Below are positions 35,763 to 43,960 of a stretch of DNA of 64,000 nucleotides, piece after piece. This DNA is from Gillisella terrae (GTDB lineage: Bacteria > Pseudomonadota > Alphaproteobacteria > Rhizobiales > Rhizobiaceae): positions 62,001 through 126,000 of the forward strand of contig NZ_SSOA01000010.1 in assembly GCF_004801395.1 (NCBI RefSeq). The letters are read 5' to 3'. Numbering within the stretch: position 1 is the stretch's first letter; each line of letters begins with the position of its first letter. The notes under the pieces are model-generated. The model was not told the DNA's origin. It saw only the letters and a list, made by a program, of their open reading frames with translations, and did not search any database. The position numbers were made by a program, and so were the translations under genes.

Positions 35763-36539
35763 TCAGTAATGATCAGATTGGGAGAAAGTGCGGGCCAGCT
35801 CAGTCTGTCCGGCTGTCAGCCCGCAATCAACGGTCAGGCATGTGCCGGTGATGGCGCGGGCCTGATCACTTGCAAGAAAGAACACGGCGTTTGCAACGTC
35901 TTCAGCAGTGGCGATGCGCTGCAACGCATACCAGCGCTTCACCTCTTCAAAGACCTGCGGGTTTGCCTTTGCACGCGCTTCCCATGCCTGTGTGCGCACG
36001 GTGCCGGGGGCGACCGCATTGGCCCGGATGCCAAATTTGCCATATTCCACTGCAATCAGCTTGGTCAGATGAATAAGGCCCGCCTTTGCCGCGCTATAGG
36101 CCGGATGGCCAAACACGGCCATGCCATTAACCGACGCAATATTGACCACAGACCCCTTGGAGGTCTTCAACGCCTCTTCCAAGGCGCGAAAGATCATAAA
36201 CGGTGCTTCGAGGTTCAAGGCACTGTCTGCCTGCCAGATTGCCTGATCAGTATCATGCAGGCAAACGGCGCGCGCGGCTCCCGCATTGTTGACAAGTGTC
36301 TGGACCAACCCCATCGCATCCACCGTGCGGGCCATTTCAGCCACGCTGCCTGCATCCGTCACATCGCACACAACGGGAATGAAGCGATCAGAGGAGCCAA
36401 GCGACGTCACGGCCTTTTGCAGGGCGGCGTCATCCACATCAATCAGTGCCACGCACTCATGGCTGTCTTTCAGCCGTCGGGCAATTGCCAAGCCGATATC
36501 ACCCGCTGCTCCGGTGACAACCGCGATAGACTTTACCAC
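35763..36539 (-). CDS. Short-chain dehydrogenase/reductase (SDR)
   Basis: A 258-residue classical SDR. The NAD(P)-binding TGAAGDIG (about 9-16), the NNAGA motif (about 88-92), the catalytic Ser in NIASVNG and YSAAK (Tyr and Lys) are all present. An acidic residue after strand 2 (LIDVDD) favours NAD. It likely oxidises or reduces a sugar or sugar acid. It lies in the operon between the RpiR-type regulator, 1 bp upstream, and the hexosaminidase. Substrate unknown; no family-specific subtype can be named. Confidence 0.88.
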   Translation of the reverse strand: MVKSIAVVTGAAGDIGLAIARRLKDSHECVALIDVDDAALQKAVTSLGSSDRFIPVVCDVTDAGSVAEMARTVDAMGLVQTLVNNAGAARAVCLHDTDQAIWQADSALNLEAPFMIFRALEEALKTSKGSVVNIASVNGMAVFGHPAYSAAKAGLIHLTKLIAVEYGKFGIRANAVAPGTVRTQAWEARAKANPQVFEEVKRWYALQRIATAEDVANAVFFLASDQARAITGTCLTVDCGLTAGQTELARTFSQSDHY

Positions 36540-36540
36540 A

Positions 36541-37404
36541 TCAATCTCCCATCACCTGACGGTCGTCGCCATCGCGGTGTTCTACAAGCTGTTGTTTTAT
36601 ATGGCGCAAAGTTACGGTGGAGAGCTTGCGGTTGCGATAAGCAACCAGGCTTGCCAGCACATCGATCACCGCCAGATAGGCAAACCGTGTCGAGGTTGGC
36701 CGAAAAATATTATCACCCTCAGGCAGGTCTATGCCGACCACCACCTCGGCTGCCTTAGCCACCGGGCTGTCGCTCTGGGTGAGCGCAATTGTGGAAATGC
36801 CGTTTTCACGGGCCAGCTCAAAACAGCGCACCAGTTCCAGATTTTTGCCCGAAAAGGACGAGCCGATCAGCACATCATTGCTGCGCGCCGCCGATGTCAT
36901 CATCAATTGCAGATTATGGTCATTGCAGGCGGTGACGCGCGAGCCGAGGCGAAACAGTCGGTTTTGCAACTCCATGGCAATCATCGAGGAATTGCCCCCA
37001 GAGCCGAAAGCATAGATCATCTCTGCCCGCGACAGCCGGTCCGCCGCCTTTTCCAGCACATCGGCATCAAGTGCACGGTGCATCAAGTATAGTGCGTTTT
37101 GCGCCTTGGTAATCACATCCTCGGCGACATCGCTTGCTTCAGTGCTTTTCGCTTCCGGATTCAGATAGCGAACACCCACATAGGCTGTCTTGGCCAGATG
37201 CATTTTGAAATCCGCAAAATTCTGGCAGCCCAAACGACGGCAAAACCGCGTCACGGTGGGTGCCGAAACCCGCGCTTTGTCCGCCAATTCCACGATCGAA
37301 GCGCGCACTGCAAACTCAAGATCACTCACGAGAATATCCGCAATGCGCTGCTCCGACGGCGACAGTTGCGCGCGCTCCTCCTGAATGGTTGCAAAAATAT
37401 CCAT
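36541..37404 (-). CDS. RpiR/MurR-family transcriptional regulator
   Basis: A 287-residue regulator with an N-terminal RpiR helix-turn-helix (ELADKARVSAPTVTRFCRRLG, key part SAPTVTRFCRRLG) and a C-terminal SIS phosphosugar-binding domain from about residue 125 (AFGSGGNSSMIAMEL, then SGKNLELV, ALTQ). RpiR-family proteins sense phosphosugars; MurR, for example, senses MurNAc-6-phosphate. Here it is followed 1 bp later by the SDR and then hexosaminidase, so it probably controls amino-sugar genes. GAGG precedes the ATG. A family A repeat separates it from ridA. Confidence 0.88.
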   Translation of the reverse strand: MDIFATIQEERAQLSPSEQRIADILVSDLEFAVRASIVELADKARVSAPTVTRFCRRLGCQNFADFKMHLAKTAYVGVRYLNPEAKSTEASDVAEDVITKAQNALYLMHRALDADVLEKAADRLSRAEMIYAFGSGGNSSMIAMELQNRLFRLGSRVTACNDHNLQLMMTSAARSNDVLIGSSFSGKNLELVRCFELARENGISTIALTQSDSPVAKAAEVVVGIDLPEGDNIFRPTSTRFAYLAVIDVLASLVAYRNRKLSTVTLRHIKQQLVEHRDGDDRQVMGD

Positions 37405-37421
37405 AAATTCCTCGCGGCAGC

Positions 37422-37525
37422 CTAAAGTCTGTCAGATTCAAATTGAACCTGACAGACTTTAGACTCCTTTGTTTTCGTTTGTCTTTTCGGGAAAACCGGG
37501 CTCCACTTTTCCCTGACAAACTCTA
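37422..37525. repeat. Family A palindromic repeat, copy 2
   Basis: A perfect 14-bp hairpin, CTAAAGTCTGTCAG (37422-37435) with 37449-37462, then the conserved tail with GTTTTCGTTTGTC. It matches 4813-4920. Arm changes relative to copy 1 are compensatory (a G-C pair replaced by A-T). It lies between ridA and the RpiR-type gene and touches the ridA stop. Confidence 0.85.
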
Positions 37526-37909
37526 CGTCTTGGGCTTATAGGCCACACAATCAATCTCGACCTTGCAATCCACCATCATCGATGCCTGCACGCAGGCGCG
37601 CGCCGGAGGATGCTCACCAAAATAGCCCTGATAGATCTTGTTGAAGGTCCAGAAATCACGCGGGTCATCCAGCCACACGCCGCAGCGCACCACATGTTCC
37701 ACGCCGTAACCTGCCTCGTGCAAAATCTCCAGCACGTTGGCGATGGTCTTATGAGTTTGCTCGACAATGCCGCCGTTGATGATCTCGCCATTCTCCATGG
37801 CAACCTGCCCGGAGACATAGAGCCAGCCATCAGCTTCGACCGCCCGCGCAAACGGCAGTGTCTGCCCACCAGCGCCCGCTTTTTCTGCGCCGTAACGTTT
37901 AATGGTCAT
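37523..37909 (-). CDS. ridA: RidA-family enamine/imine deaminase
   Basis: A 128-residue RidA/YjgF protein. The conserved active-site arginine is in PPARACVQA (Arg104), followed by the KVEIDCVAY C-terminus with the expected glutamate. RidA hydrolyses reactive 2-aminoacrylate and related enamines released by PLP-dependent dehydratases. A D-threonine-aldolase/D-serine-dehydratase-like enzyme is encoded in the divergent operon (40143-41231), a likely source of such intermediates. ATG at 37909 has GAGGG upstream; 26 codons further upstream are open but unlike the family. It appears to be the first gene of the leftward operon. Confidence 0.88.
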   Translation of the reverse strand: MTIKRYGAEKAGAGGQTLPFARAVEADGWLYVSGQVAMENGEIINGGIVEQTHKTIANVLEILHEAGYGVEHVVRCGVWLDDPRDFWTFNKIYQGYFGEHPPARACVQASMMVDCKVEIDCVAYKPKT

Positions 37910-38023
37910 GCAAACCCTCTTGTAAATTATTTTCGTCAACGATTGACAATCCATCATATTAATCGGATTTTTGCCAGAGAATTTCACTGTCTATGAAATT
38001 ATTTTAGAAAAAAGGCGGCACTG
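37910..38023. promoter_or_regulatory. Divergent promoter region with AT-rich inverted repeats
   Basis: Between ridA (minus) and the NTF2-like gene (plus). AATTTCA (37980-37986) and TGAAATT (37994-38000) form an inverted repeat, and TGTAAATTATTTTCGTCA lies at 37921-37938. RpiR-family regulators bind TGAAA/TTTCA-type palindromes, so these are candidate sites for the linked RpiR-type protein. A similar palindrome lies at 46977-46995. Confidence 0.45.
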
Positions 38024-38515
38024 ATGCGCGATCCGTTCAAAAATCCCTTTCCAGCCTCAGACGCAGCGCGCTCTTCCATCTGGGATATGCTCGTTTTGCG
38101 CGATATCGATGCCTTTCTCGCCGCAGACTGGTCAATGGTCGAGGATGATTTCATTGCAGAAGGCTTCATCGGCGTGAACGGCCAAAAGGATTCGAATCCG
38201 GACAATTGGCGCCTGAGCTTTCCCGACCTGCCATCCTATCGTGACGAATGGTTGCGCCAAGCCAGGGATTTTGCCCAGCAGACATTCGCAGAAGATGCAC
38301 GCACGGCGATTTTCACCACGACCACGCTAGAGTCCATCGAAATTGAAGGCAACACGGCCTTGGTGCGCAAGAAATTTGACGGTGGCATCAAGAAGCCAGA
38401 CGGCACGCTCGATGTAATGCAATGGCAAACGCTCTATTATTGCAGGCTTCAGGACGGGCGATGGAAAATTTCCGGCTTTACCGGCTATCTGCCAAACCCG
38501 ATGGGCAAGCTTTAA
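38024..38515 (+). CDS. NTF2-like/SnoaL-fold hypothetical protein
   Basis: A 163-residue protein of unknown function. The arrangement of a long N-terminal helix (SSIWDMLVLRDIDAFLAADW), a central helix and three C-terminal beta strands ending in WQTLYYCRLQDGRWKISGFTGYL is like the NTF2/SnoaL fold, whose members bind or turn over small molecules. I cannot name a close family. It starts the rightward transcript divergent from ridA and is followed 134 bp later by an M81 peptidase. No signal peptide or membrane helix. AAGG lies upstream of the ATG. Confidence 0.65.
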   Translation: MRDPFKNPFPASDAARSSIWDMLVLRDIDAFLAADWSMVEDDFIAEGFIGVNGQKDSNPDNWRLSFPDLPSYRDEWLRQARDFAQQTFAEDARTAIFTTTTLESIEIEGNTALVRKKFDGGIKKPDGTLDVMQWQTLYYCRLQDGRWKISGFTGYLPNPMGKL

Positions 38516-38578
38516 GCTTAAGCATCGGCCGAAAAGTGAGAACAGATTTTCGGGTCAGTCCGGTGCAAAACCAAATAT

Positions 38579-38619
38579 AAGAGCATCATCCTCTCTGACA
38601 TGATCAGCGCGATGCTCTT
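38579..38619 (+). terminator. Hairpin after the NTF2-like gene
   Basis: AAGAGCATC (38579-38587) pairs with GATGCTCTT (38611-38619), loop of 23 nt, before the second M81 gene. It may attenuate rather than stop transcription. Confidence 0.4.
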
Positions 38620-38649
38620 TCAACGTCTTTGCGACAAAGGTTAGATCAC

Positions 38650-40131
38650 GTGCGCATTTTCACCGCCGCCCTTGCCACAGAAACCAACACATTTTCTCCC
38701 ATTTGTGTTGACCGTCGCGCCTTTGAGGAATCGCTCTACGCCCCTCCCGGCATGCATCCAGCGACGCCAACCCTTTGCACCGCGCCCATCACGGTGGGGC
38801 GCGAGGTCTGTGCCAGACAGGGCTGGACCTTGATTGAGGGCACCGCCGCCTGGGCCGACCCCGCCGGGCTGGTCAATAAGCGGGCTTATGAAGGCTTACG
38901 GGATGAAATTCTTGATCAATTGCGCGCCGCAATGCCGGTCGATGCTGTGGTGATTGGCCTGCACGGTGCCATGGTTGCGGACGGCTACATCGATCCGGAA
39001 GGCGACTTCTTAAGCCGCATTCGGGAGATCATTGGTCCTGATATCCTGCTTTGCGCCGAGTTGGACCCCCATAGCCATCTCACCGAGAAGCGCTGCCATG
39101 CGGCAGATTTCTTTGTGGCTTTCAAAGAATTTCCCCATACGGATTTTGTTGATCGGGCTAAAGATCTGTGGACCATCGCCGTTGATACGCTGGAGGGTCG
39201 CGTTACCCCGGTTATGTCGGTGTTTGACTGTCGGATGATCGACGTTTTCCCAACCTCAAAGGAGCCGATGCGCTCCTTTGTCGATCAATTGATGGCCATT
39301 GAAGCATCTGATGCCGATGTGCTGTCCTTGTCGGTGATCCACGGTTTCATGGCTGGCGACGTGCCAGAAATGGGCACAAAAATCATCGCTATCACCAATG
39401 GTAATGCCAGCAAAGGAGCAAACCTTGCCCGCACGCTTGGCCTTGAGCTATTTTCTAAGCGCGGCACGTTCATGGTGCCACAAATTGACGAAAAGCAGGC
39501 GGTTAACCAAGCGCTTGCGAAGACCAATGCCGGAACCAAAGGCCCCGTCGTCATCGCCGACATTTGGGATAATCCGGGCGGTGGCACGGCAGGCGACGCC
39601 ACGGTCGTTCTGGCCGAACTCATGGCCAGAGGTGCGAAGAATGTCGCCGTTGGGATGATTTGGGATCCTATTGCCGTGCAAATCTGTATGGCGGCGGGCG
39701 AAGGAGCAGAAATCCATTTGCGTTTTGGTGCAAAATCGGCCCCCGGAACAGGAAATCCCATTGACGGTCTGGTCAAAATTGTAAAACTGGTTGCCAATGC
39801 CGAAATGAAGTTTGGTGCAAGCGTGGCACCCTTTGGCGATGCCGCTCATATTCATCTGGACGGTATTGATATTATCCTCAGCTCTGTGCGGGTGCAAAGC
39901 TACGATCCGTCTCTCTTTACCGCCCTTGGGGTCGATCCTTTGGCCAAAGATATTCTGGTGGTGAAATCCACCAACCATTTCTATGCCGCCTTTTCAAAAA
40001 TCGCCGCCGACATTCTTTACTGTTCAGCCGGAACACCCTACCCCAATAATCCAGCAACAAACCCCTACCGCAACGTGCGGCGCGATATATGGCCAATGAT
40101 GGCCAATCCGCACGGCTCCGCACCGCATTGA
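38650..40131 (+). CDS. M81-family metallopeptidase (MlrC-like), second copy
   Basis: A 493-residue M81 protein. Landmarks match the first copy: N-terminal RIFTAALATETNTFSP, GLHGAMVADGYIDPEGDF, ELDPHSHL, and DIWDNPGGGTAGD. The GTG at 38650 is chosen because AAAGG lies 9 nt upstream; an ATG-like extension of 7 codons has no site. Identity with the first copy looks modest outside the motifs, so the two probably differ in substrate. The downstream PLP enzyme starts 11 bp after the stop. Proteins of this family may act as peptidases or amidases on D-amino-acid-containing compounds. Confidence 0.85.
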   Translation: MRIFTAALATETNTFSPICVDRRAFEESLYAPPGMHPATPTLCTAPITVGREVCARQGWTLIEGTAAWADPAGLVNKRAYEGLRDEILDQLRAAMPVDAVVIGLHGAMVADGYIDPEGDFLSRIREIIGPDILLCAELDPHSHLTEKRCHAADFFVAFKEFPHTDFVDRAKDLWTIAVDTLEGRVTPVMSVFDCRMIDVFPTSKEPMRSFVDQLMAIEASDADVLSLSVIHGFMAGDVPEMGTKIIAITNGNASKGANLARTLGLELFSKRGTFMVPQIDEKQAVNQALAKTNAGTKGPVVIADIWDNPGGGTAGDATVVLAELMARGAKNVAVGMIWDPIAVQICMAAGEGAEIHLRFGAKSAPGTGNPIDGLVKIVKLVANAEMKFGASVAPFGDAAHIHLDGIDIILSSVRVQSYDPSLFTALGVDPLAKDILVVKSTNHFYAAFSKIAADILYCSAGTPYPNNPATNPYRNVRRDIWPMMANPHGSAPH

Positions 40132-40142
40132 GACAATTTGAT

Positions 40143-41231
40143 ATGACATTTCCCCGCCCAGAGCCCGGCCAATCCATTTTCACGCTCTCAACGCCATTGC
40201 CGGTGATTGATGAAGACAGGTTGCAGGCCAATATCGCCCGCGTGCAATCCTATATGGATGCACACAATCTTGCCTTTCGCCCCCATATCAAAACCCACAA
40301 AATCCCGGCCATTGCACAACAGCAGGTTCAGGCGGGCGCAAAAGGCATCAATTGTCAGAAAATCACCGAGGCCGAAGTTTTTGCAGACGCCGGATTTCAG
40401 GATATCCTGATTACCTTCAATATTCTCGGCAAGGAAAAGCTCGAACGGCTCTCTGCTTTGAACGAAAAAATTGCGGATCTCAAGGTGGTGGCAGACAGCG
40501 TGGCCACGGCTGATGGATTAGCGGAGTATTTTGCCGGGAAAAAGCCCCTGACCGTGCTGGTAGAATGCGATACGGGCGGCGGACGCTGTGGTGTTCAAAC
40601 GCCGCAAGACGCTATTTTCTTGGCGCAGTTGATCCATGACAGCCCGAGCTTGAATTTTGGCGGATTGCTGACCTATCCCAAGGCGCATTCCGAGCCTGTG
40701 GTTGAGGCTTTTTTCTCGAAAACCATAGAAGAGCTTAACGCGCGCGGCATCGCCTGCCCTATCGTGTCAAATGGCGGTACGCCAAGCCTGTTCTCGGCCC
40801 ATCTTGTGCCATCAGCCACAGAACACCGGGCTGGAACCTATGTTTACAGCGATCGTGCCATGGCGCGTGCGGGTCATGGAACATTAGATAATTGCGCCAT
40901 GCACATTCTGGCAACCGTGGTGTCCAGACCAACGCCTGACCGCGCCATCATTGATGCAGGCTCAAAAGCGCTGACCTCTGACCTTTTGGGCATGAGCGAT
41001 TACGGCCACCTCATCGATTATCCAGAGGCCAGCATCACCAGCCTGTCGGAAGAACATGGCACGGTTGATCTGAGCAAGGTCAATGGCAAGAGGCCTGAGA
41101 TCGGTGACAAAATCCGCATTATTCCCAATCACACCTGCGTGGTTTCCAACCTGTTTGATTTTATCACCTTCCACCGCAATGGCGTGGTAATGCGGGTGGA
41201 AACGGTGGCTGCACGTGGGCTGGTCTGGTAA
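40143..41231 (+). CDS. D-threonine aldolase / D-serine dehydratase-like PLP enzyme
   Basis: A 362-residue fold-type III PLP enzyme (alanine racemase N-terminal barrel plus D-serine dehydratase-like C-domain). The PLP lysine is expected in RPHIKTHK (Lys50), and the C-terminal metal site in PNHTC (His330, Cys332). Family members cleave D-threonine-type amino acids or dehydrate D-serine, giving aldehydes or enamines. The divergent ridA could remove such enamines, and the adjacent M81 peptidase could supply D-amino acids. ATG at 40143 is preferred; the frame is open a further 54 bases into the M81 gene. Which of the two reactions it does is undecided. Confidence 0.85.
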   Translation: MTFPRPEPGQSIFTLSTPLPVIDEDRLQANIARVQSYMDAHNLAFRPHIKTHKIPAIAQQQVQAGAKGINCQKITEAEVFADAGFQDILITFNILGKEKLERLSALNEKIADLKVVADSVATADGLAEYFAGKKPLTVLVECDTGGGRCGVQTPQDAIFLAQLIHDSPSLNFGGLLTYPKAHSEPVVEAFFSKTIEELNARGIACPIVSNGGTPSLFSAHLVPSATEHRAGTYVYSDRAMARAGHGTLDNCAMHILATVVSRPTPDRAIIDAGSKALTSDLLGMSDYGHLIDYPEASITSLSEEHGTVDLSKVNGKRPEIGDKIRIIPNHTCVVSNLFDFITFHRNGVVMRVETVAARGLVW

Positions 41232-41253
41232 TGATCAGTCTTACGACATTATG

Positions 41254-41277
41254 AAGGCCGCTTAAACAGCGGCCTTT
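41254..41277. terminator. Terminator hairpin between convergent genes
   Basis: AAGGCCGCT (41254-41262) pairs with AGCGGCCTT (41268-41276), loop TAAAC, with a T following. It lies 23 bp after the PLP-enzyme stop. A near copy of the motif recurs at 41447-41467 over the 3' end of the ATPase gene. Confidence 0.75.
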
Positions 41278-41280
41278 AGG

Positions 41281-41446
41281 TTGATGACAAACCCCTCACT
41301 CGACGTTTCGTCATCCTCGGGCTCGTCCCAAGGATCTGCTGTCGCCGGATAAATTATTGACATTATTGATTAAAACTGACGTGGTTAGATGCTCGGCACA
41401 TGGCCGAGCATGACGTCGAGAGATTGGAAAGCTTCGTCAACAGTCT
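41281..41446. repeat. RIME-like palindromic intergenic DNA
   Basis: Contains CATCCTCGGGCTCGTCCCAAGGAT-like symmetry near 41312-41335 (arms CCTCGGG and CCCAAGG) and ATGCTCGG/CCGAGCAT near 41389-41411. This style of short palindrome is common between rhizobial genes. Only one copy is in the window, so the call rests on resemblance. Confidence 0.45.
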
Positions 41447-41455
41447 GAAGGCCCC

Positions 41456-42586
41456 TTAAACAGCGGCTTTCAATGCTTCCGGCATGGTTTCGGCCTGCCA
41501 ATCAATATGCCGCTCCAGTGCATTGCCGTTGCCATCAAACAAATGGCAATCGGCCGCACGAATGCCGGTGGCAACCGCTTGCTCAACATGCACAGGTGCC
41601 GACCCCGGCAAGACCGCGCAATAGGCTTCGCCGCTTGGCAATGTGCAATAGGCAATGGTGCTGATGCCCAGCCGTTCAATGGCGTTAGGCGCAACGGTCA
41701 CCGTCAGATCACCCTTGCCAAGGCTTAGATGTTCGGGGCGAATACCGAGCGTGAGAGACTGACCAACAAGCTCGGAACGGCCGGTGACCGGCAGGGTGGC
41801 GGTTTGGTCCTGATAGGCAACCGTTACGCCCTCAGCGCTGATGCCTTTGCAGACAACCGGCACAAAATTCATGGTCGGATTGCCGATAAAGCCCGCAACA
41901 AAGAGATTTTGCGGCTTGTGATAGAGCTCCAGCGGCGCACCCACTTGGGCAATATCACCACCATGCAACACCACAATCCGATCTGCCATCGTCATGGCTT
42001 CAATCTGGTCGTGGGTGACATAGATCATCGTGGTTTTCAACTGGCGATGAAGGCGGGTGAGCTCAATGCGCATATCGGCGCGCAGGGCGGCATCAAGATT
42101 GGAAAGCGGCTCATCAAACAGGAAAATCTTCGGCTCACGCACAATGGCGCGGCCAATAGCCACGCGCTGGCGCTGACCACCGGAAAGCTGCCCCGGACGC
42201 TGCTGCAGGCGCTGGTCAAGCTGCAAAACCTTGGCAACGGCATCGACCTTTTCACGGATTTGCGCCTCTGGCATTTTTTCCACCCGCAGCGGAAAGGCAA
42301 TATTCTCAAACACCGACATATGCGGATAAAGAGCATAGGACTGAAACACCATGGCAATGCCGCGCTCAACAGGCGGCAGCGCATTCACTCTTTTACCATC
42401 AATCACAATGTCGCCGTCCGTTGTATCGTCCAGACCGGCAATCATGCGCAAAAGTGTGGATTTTCCGCACCCCGATGGGCCGACAAACACCATGAACTCG
42501 CCGTCTTTGATGTCCAGCGACACGCCTTTGATGACGTCAAAATGACCATAGGATTTAACGATTTTGTTGAGGTAAAGCTGACCCAC
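41456..42586 (-). CDS. CUT1 sugar ABC transporter ATP-binding protein (UgpC/MsmK type)
   Basis: A 376-residue ATPase with Walker A GPSGCGKST (about 37-45), Q-loop in MVFQSYALYPHM, signature LSGGQRQR (about 134-141), Walker B FLFDEPLSNLD and H-loop VTHDQIEAM. The C-terminal third is a TOBE/MalK-like regulatory domain. It is the last gene of a five-gene leftward operon (oxidoreductase, two permeases, binding protein, ATPase). It energises carbohydrate import; by context the sugar is probably an N-acetylhexosamine or its oligomer (inference). UgpC-type ATPases are often shared among transporters. Confidence 0.88.
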   Translation of the reverse strand: MGQLYLNKIVKSYGHFDVIKGVSLDIKDGEFMVFVGPSGCGKSTLLRMIAGLDDTTDGDIVIDGKRVNALPPVERGIAMVFQSYALYPHMSVFENIAFPLRVEKMPEAQIREKVDAVAKVLQLDQRLQQRPGQLSGGQRQRVAIGRAIVREPKIFLFDEPLSNLDAALRADMRIELTRLHRQLKTTMIYVTHDQIEAMTMADRIVVLHGGDIAQVGAPLELYHKPQNLFVAGFIGNPTMNFVPVVCKGISAEGVTVAYQDQTATLPVTGRSELVGQSLTLGIRPEHLSLGKGDLTVTVAPNAIERLGISTIAYCTLPSGEAYCAVLPGSAPVHVEQAVATGIRAADCHLFDGNGNALERHIDWQAETMPEALKAAV

Positions 42587-42642
42587 GGCTTGGCGTCTCC
42601 AGTCAAACGGTCACAGCACGTGACCAACTTCATTACAAGAAA

Positions 42643-42678
42643 GGACCGGCTGCAACTGTTGTAAGTCGCAGCCGGTTC
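42643..42678 (-). terminator. Intra-operon hairpin after the CUT1 binding-protein gene
   Basis: GGACCGGCTGC (42643-42653) pairs with GCAGCCGGTTC (42668-42678), 14-nt loop, just after the binding-protein stop and before the ATPase. Third example in this window of a GC hairpin after a binding-protein gene. Confidence 0.65.
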
Positions 42679-42686
42679 TCTGCTGG

Positions 42687-43910
42687 TTATTTGTACTGCT
42701 CAATGGCAGCCGTTGCCTTTTTCAAAGCCGCTGCCGGTTCAGCTTTGCCGGTGACCACCGATTGCACCATTTCGATCATGGCGTTCTGGAAGCCTTTGTA
42801 ATCGGTAAACAGCGGCTCTGGACCACCATAAGCGATGCCGTCAATGAATGGCTTCCAGTAAGGCTTGTCCTTCACGAGCTGGTCAACACGTGGCGATGGG
42901 CGCAGCGGTGTCAGGCCAGAATCAGTCGTCAACTCATACTCTTCCTGAGGGCCAGGCGAGGTGATGAATTTGGCAAATTCCTTGGCCTTGTCTTCGACAC
43001 CAGAGCCTTTGAACACCACGAGGCTGTCGGTGATCAGCAACGTGCCCGGACCCTTGGCTTCCGGGCCAAGCGGCAGCGTGGTGACGCCCCAGTGAATATC
43101 GGTCTTGAGCAAGCGATAGGCAGCACCGGTGCTGTTTTGGATCATGCCAGCCTTGCCATCGAGGAAGATGGCGCGAATTTCATTCTGCTCATAAGCGGTA
43201 GCCCCTTCGACAGAATAAGGCGTGATATCCTTGTAGGCCTGAAGGGCTGCAAGCACCTGCGGGCTGTCCATGGTGATCTTGCCGTCCTTGTCGATCACCT
43301 GACCATTGTTGGTGTAAACCCAGTGCATGAACTGATGCATGGTGTTGTCAAAGGTCTTGGCAGGAAGACCGTAGCCAGCAATACCTGTCTTTTCCTTGAT
43401 CTGCTTGGCAAAGGCAATTTCTTCAGCCCATGTCTTTGGTGGTGTTTCGGGGTCGAGACCAGCCTTTTTGAACAGATCCTTGTTCCAATACAAAGCCTTG
43501 GTGGAGAAGGCGATAGGAACGCCCCATTGTGTGCCATCGAATGTCACGGTGTCGACGATATGGGGGTAATAGCTCTTCTGTTCCTCTTCTGTCATCGGCA
43601 CAGGCACGATCAGATCGTTCTGCGCAAATTCCTTCAGCGTGCGCGAACCAACATAGGCCATGGCAACGGGGGTGCCGGCGGCAGCCAAAGTTGTTGCCTT
43701 ATCCTGGCACTGCGCCCAGCCAACCACTTCCGGCGCAATCTTCCAGCCTGCGTTTTTCTCTTCCCATTGCTTGATGTATTTTTCATGCACTGGGTCGATT
43801 TTGTCGCCGCAATAGATCCAGCTGATTTGCTTATCCGCCGCAAAGCTGGAAAGCGCTGAACCCGCCAGCAGCGCAAGCGTGCCGACAATCAATGTGAGAG
43901 ATTTTTTCAT
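42687..43910 (-). CDS. CUT1 extracellular sugar-binding protein
   Basis: A 407-residue binding protein of the UgpB/MalE family. The signal peptide has a lysine pair at the start, a hydrophobic core and probable cleavage after SSFA at residue 24-25. The mature chain has the usual family segments such as YWNKDLFKKAGLDPETPPKTWAE (key residues YWNKDLF and the PPKTW turn) and GKAGMIQNSTG. It captures a sugar in the periplasm for the two permeases upstream in the operon. The gene context of GH20, NagA and ROK kinase suggests N-acetylated amino sugars, but ligand specificity cannot be read from sequence. Confidence 0.87.
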   Translation of the reverse strand: MKKSLTLIVGTLALLAGSALSSFAADKQISWIYCGDKIDPVHEKYIKQWEEKNAGWKIAPEVVGWAQCQDKATTLAAAGTPVAMAYVGSRTLKEFAQNDLIVPVPMTEEEQKSYYPHIVDTVTFDGTQWGVPIAFSTKALYWNKDLFKKAGLDPETPPKTWAEEIAFAKQIKEKTGIAGYGLPAKTFDNTMHQFMHWVYTNNGQVIDKDGKITMDSPQVLAALQAYKDITPYSVEGATAYEQNEIRAIFLDGKAGMIQNSTGAAYRLLKTDIHWGVTTLPLGPEAKGPGTLLITDSLVVFKGSGVEDKAKEFAKFITSPGPQEEYELTTDSGLTPLRPSPRVDQLVKDKPYWKPFIDGIAYGGPEPLFTDYKGFQNAMIEMVQSVVTGKAEPAAALKKATAAIEQYK

Positions 43911-43960
43911 TCTATGGTTCCCCTTTGTTGACAGTTAAAGTTGTCAGGCCATCCTTGCCG

